Shown: positions 4,756 through 6,262 of the stretch, in pieces | Layout: each line of letters starts with the position of its first letter | How positions within the stretch are numbered: the first letter of the stretch is position 1 | Assembly: GCA_031261385.1 (NCBI GenBank) | Contig: JAISJS010000062.1 | Location: 1 to 6,262, forward strand | Reading direction: 5' to 3' | Length of the DNA stretch: 6,262 nt | Source of the DNA: Treponema sp. | GTDB taxonomy: Bacteria; Spirochaetota; Spirochaetia; Treponematales; Breznakiellaceae | Position numbers and translations under genes: made by a program | The notes under the pieces: generated by a model | Databases searched by the model: none | Told to the model about the DNA's origin: nothing | Seen by the model: only the letters and a program-made list of their open reading frames with translations

Positions 4756-6029
4756 CCTTATTTTTGCTTATTGTATTTATTTTCTTCCTGGTTATCGGCG
4801 CGCCCATAGGGATTTGCTTTGGGTTGTCATCGCTTTTTGGCATTGAAGCGCTGCACCTGAGCAACCTTATTGCGATGAGCCAGCGCTTCTTTGAAGGGAT
4901 CAATTCCTTCGCGTTACTCGCGGTTCCCCTGTTTACCTTTGCCGGTCTTCTCATGGGCGCCGGCGGAATCGGCAAACGGCTTATCGACTTTTCCTATTCA
5001 ATCGTCGGACATATCACCGGCGGCCTTGCCCATGTCAATGTGGTAACCAGCATGATCTTCGCCGGTATCTCAGGTTCAGCGGCGGCGGATACCGCCTATG
5101 AAAGCGCCCTGATAATGAAGCCCATGGTTGCAAAAAAATACAGCAAGGAATTTACCGTGGCGGTTACCGCCATCTCTTCAACTATCGGCATCATCATCCC
5201 TCCCAGTATCCCCATGGTTATTATTGCCGGCATACTCGGCATTTCTACCGGGAAGCTTTTTTTGGGCGGTATTATTCCCGGTATTTTATGCGGGATTGCA
5301 CAGATAATCGTCAGCTATTATATGGCCAAAAAAGAAAAGGTTCCCAAGGAAGAAGGAAAGTTTGAACTTATGGGGGTATGGAGGGCTTTCAAAAAAAGCT
5401 TCCTTGCCTTGCTTATGCCGCCCGTGATTATGGCGTCCATCATAAGCGGTATTGTATCCGCCACGGAAGTTGCCCTTATCGCCGTTGTATATTCTCTTAT
5501 TGTGGGAGGGCTTGTTTACAAGGAACTCAACTGGCAAAGCCTGAAAGAGGCTTTGGTAGGGACGGTCAAAACCACCAGCAAGATATTTATCATCATCGGT
5601 TCCGCCGCGCTCTTTGGAAAACTCCTTACTATCGTCGGATTTGACAAGATACTCGCCAACAGTATCCTGTCCATTTCCACCAATCAGACAATCGTGCTGA
5701 TACTCATTCTGTTTATTCTCCTGATACTGGGTATGTTTATGGAAACCATCTCTATCATCGTATTGTTCATGCCCATTCTCTATCCAATTGTCCTGCAGGT
5801 CGGCATCGATCCGATTGTGATGAGCGTTTTGGCGATCATCGTATTGGGGATAGGACTGGTAACGCCCCCTGAAGGGATGTGTCTCTTTATTGCCTGCGAC
5901 TTTTTGAAAGTAAAGATCACCAGCGCCATGGGCGCCCTTATTCCCTTTATTATCGGAATGCTGATTGTGGTGGCGCTGCTTATCGTATTTCCCCAGCTGA
6001 TTCTGTGGCCCGCCGGCTTTATCGGGTAA
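4752..6029 (+). CDS. TRAP transporter large membrane subunit (DctM family)
   Basis: A 425-residue, very hydrophobic protein with about 11-12 membrane segments. It forms the translocation channel and uses an ion gradient, normally sodium, to drive uptake. Diagnostic stretches are SGSAAADTAYESAL (107-120), the first hairpin motif IIIPPSIPMVIIAG (147-160) with KLFLGGIIPG (168-177), SATEVALIAVVYSL (236-249), GMFMETISIIVLF (327-339) and the second hairpin GIGLVTPPEGMCLF (366-379). Both halves of the inverted-repeat fold are thus complete, and the length is normal for DctM. A strong GGGGAGG (4735-4741) lies inside the end of the dctQ-type gene, 10 nt before the ATG, and the start overlaps that gene's stop by 4 nt. 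The transketolase gene follows after 14 bp, so the transporter and the enzyme are very probably on one mRNA. Confidence 0.95.
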   Translation: MTLFLLIVFIFFLVIGAPIGICFGLSSLFGIEALHLSNLIAMSQRFFEGINSFALLAVPLFTFAGLLMGAGGIGKRLIDFSYSIVGHITGGLAHVNVVTSMIFAGISGSAAADTAYESALIMKPMVAKKYSKEFTVAVTAISSTIGIIIPPSIPMVIIAGILGISTGKLFLGGIIPGILCGIAQIIVSYYMAKKEKVPKEEGKFELMGVWRAFKKSFLALLMPPVIMASIISGIVSATEVALIAVVYSLIVGGLVYKELNWQSLKEALVGTVKTTSKIFIIIGSAALFGKLLTIVGFDKILANSILSISTNQTIVLILILFILLILGMFMETISIIVLFMPILYPIVLQVGIDPIVMSVLAIIVLGIGLVTPPEGMCLFIACDFLKVKITSAMGALIPFIIGMLIVVALLIVFPQLILWPAGFIG

Positions 6030-6043
6030 GGGAGTAAACAAGT

Positions 6044-6262
6044 ATGACGGTATCCGAACTGGAACGCATTGCAAACCAACTGCGGTTTGACACCGTGCAG
6101 ATGATCCATCAAAGCGGAGACGGACATCCGGGGCCCTGTATGTCGATTGCGGACATCATGGCGGTATTGTTTTTTGAAGAGCTCCGGCTGGACCCGCAGC
6201 ATCCCCGGTGGCCGGAGCGGGACCGCTTCGTTCTTTCCAAGGGTCATGCCTGTCCCATCTTC
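6044..6262 (+). CDS. Transketolase N-terminal (thiamine-diphosphate binding) subunit, 5' part only
   Basis: Seventy-three codons are visible before the window ends. They encode GDGHPGPCMSIADIMAVLFF (about residues 25-44) and WPERDRFVLSKGHACPIF (56-73), unmistakable N-terminal transketolase motifs; the two histidines of GHPG and SKGHA are in the active site. Transketolases move a two-carbon ketol unit between sugar phosphates using thiamine diphosphate. The reading SKGHA, rather than the SAGHG typical of full-length enzymes, points to the split type in which N- and C-terminal halves are separate proteins; the partner gene would then follow directly. GGGAG (6030-6034) lies 9 nt before the ATG. 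The gene is 14 bp from dctM, so it is in the same operon and probably acts on a product of the imported compound rather than in housekeeping metabolism. Pyrimidine-binding and C-terminal domains cannot be seen. Confidence 0.88.
   Translation, partial: MTVSELERIANQLRFDTVQMIHQSGDGHPGPCMSIADIMAVLFFEELRLDPQHPRWPERDRFVLSKGHACPIF

Noticed and set aside
5286..6074. Long minus-strand open frame of 262 codons opposite dctM
   Set aside because: Its product is rich in His, Asn, Gln, Asp and Tyr with no family pattern, as expected for the complement of membrane-helix codons; dctM is clearly the coding strand.

Overview
The window looks like a piece of a spirochaete chromosome, most likely a Treponema-like species with roughly 50% GC. 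The best taxonomic clue is the left edge, where a minus-strand gene begins that encodes the winged-helix N-terminus of an archaeal-type phenylalanyl-tRNA synthetase alpha subunit; spirochaetes are known to carry this type of PheRS. Strong Shine-Dalgarno sequences and a lipoprotein-type TRAP solute-binding protein fit the same assignment. The genus is an inference, not something the sequence proves.

Layout: 1-321 (minus) is the 5' part of pheS. 322-456 is a divergent control region. Rightward from it run a transaldolase-family gene (457-1503) and a TIM-barrel sugar isomerase/epimerase gene (1514-2386), 10 bp apart. A 114-bp intergenic region holds a second, near-consensus sigma-70 promoter. 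After it come an Asp/Glu-racemase-family gene (2501-3166), a complete tripartite TRAP transporter (dctP-type 3195-4223, dctQ-type 4255-4755, dctM-type 4752-6029), and the start of a transketolase N-terminal subunit (6044 to the window end). No tRNA, rRNA, mobile element, CRISPR array or clear intrinsic terminator was seen.

How it works together: the seven-gene rightward block reads as a catabolic locus. A secondary, ion-driven TRAP system takes up an anionic or sugar-like solute; an isomerase/epimerase, a transaldolase-like aldolase and a transketolase then rearrange its carbon skeleton. The racemase-like protein has an unknown role. The kinase or dehydrogenase that would complete a pathway is not in the window, so the substrate cannot be named.

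The most informative observation is regulatory. Both rightward promoters carry almost the same 17-bp sequence (16 of 17 identical), built from ACAT and ATGT words alternating every 7 bp. At the second promoter there are four perfect words just downstream of the -10 box; at the first, the words overlap the -10 box. This is a strong candidate operator for one unseen regulator that ties the two transcription units into a single regulon. The enzymes are also unusual: the transaldolase-like protein has Asn where the family has its conserved Asp and lacks a phosphate-binding Arg, and the racemase-like protein keeps only the first of the two catalytic cysteines.
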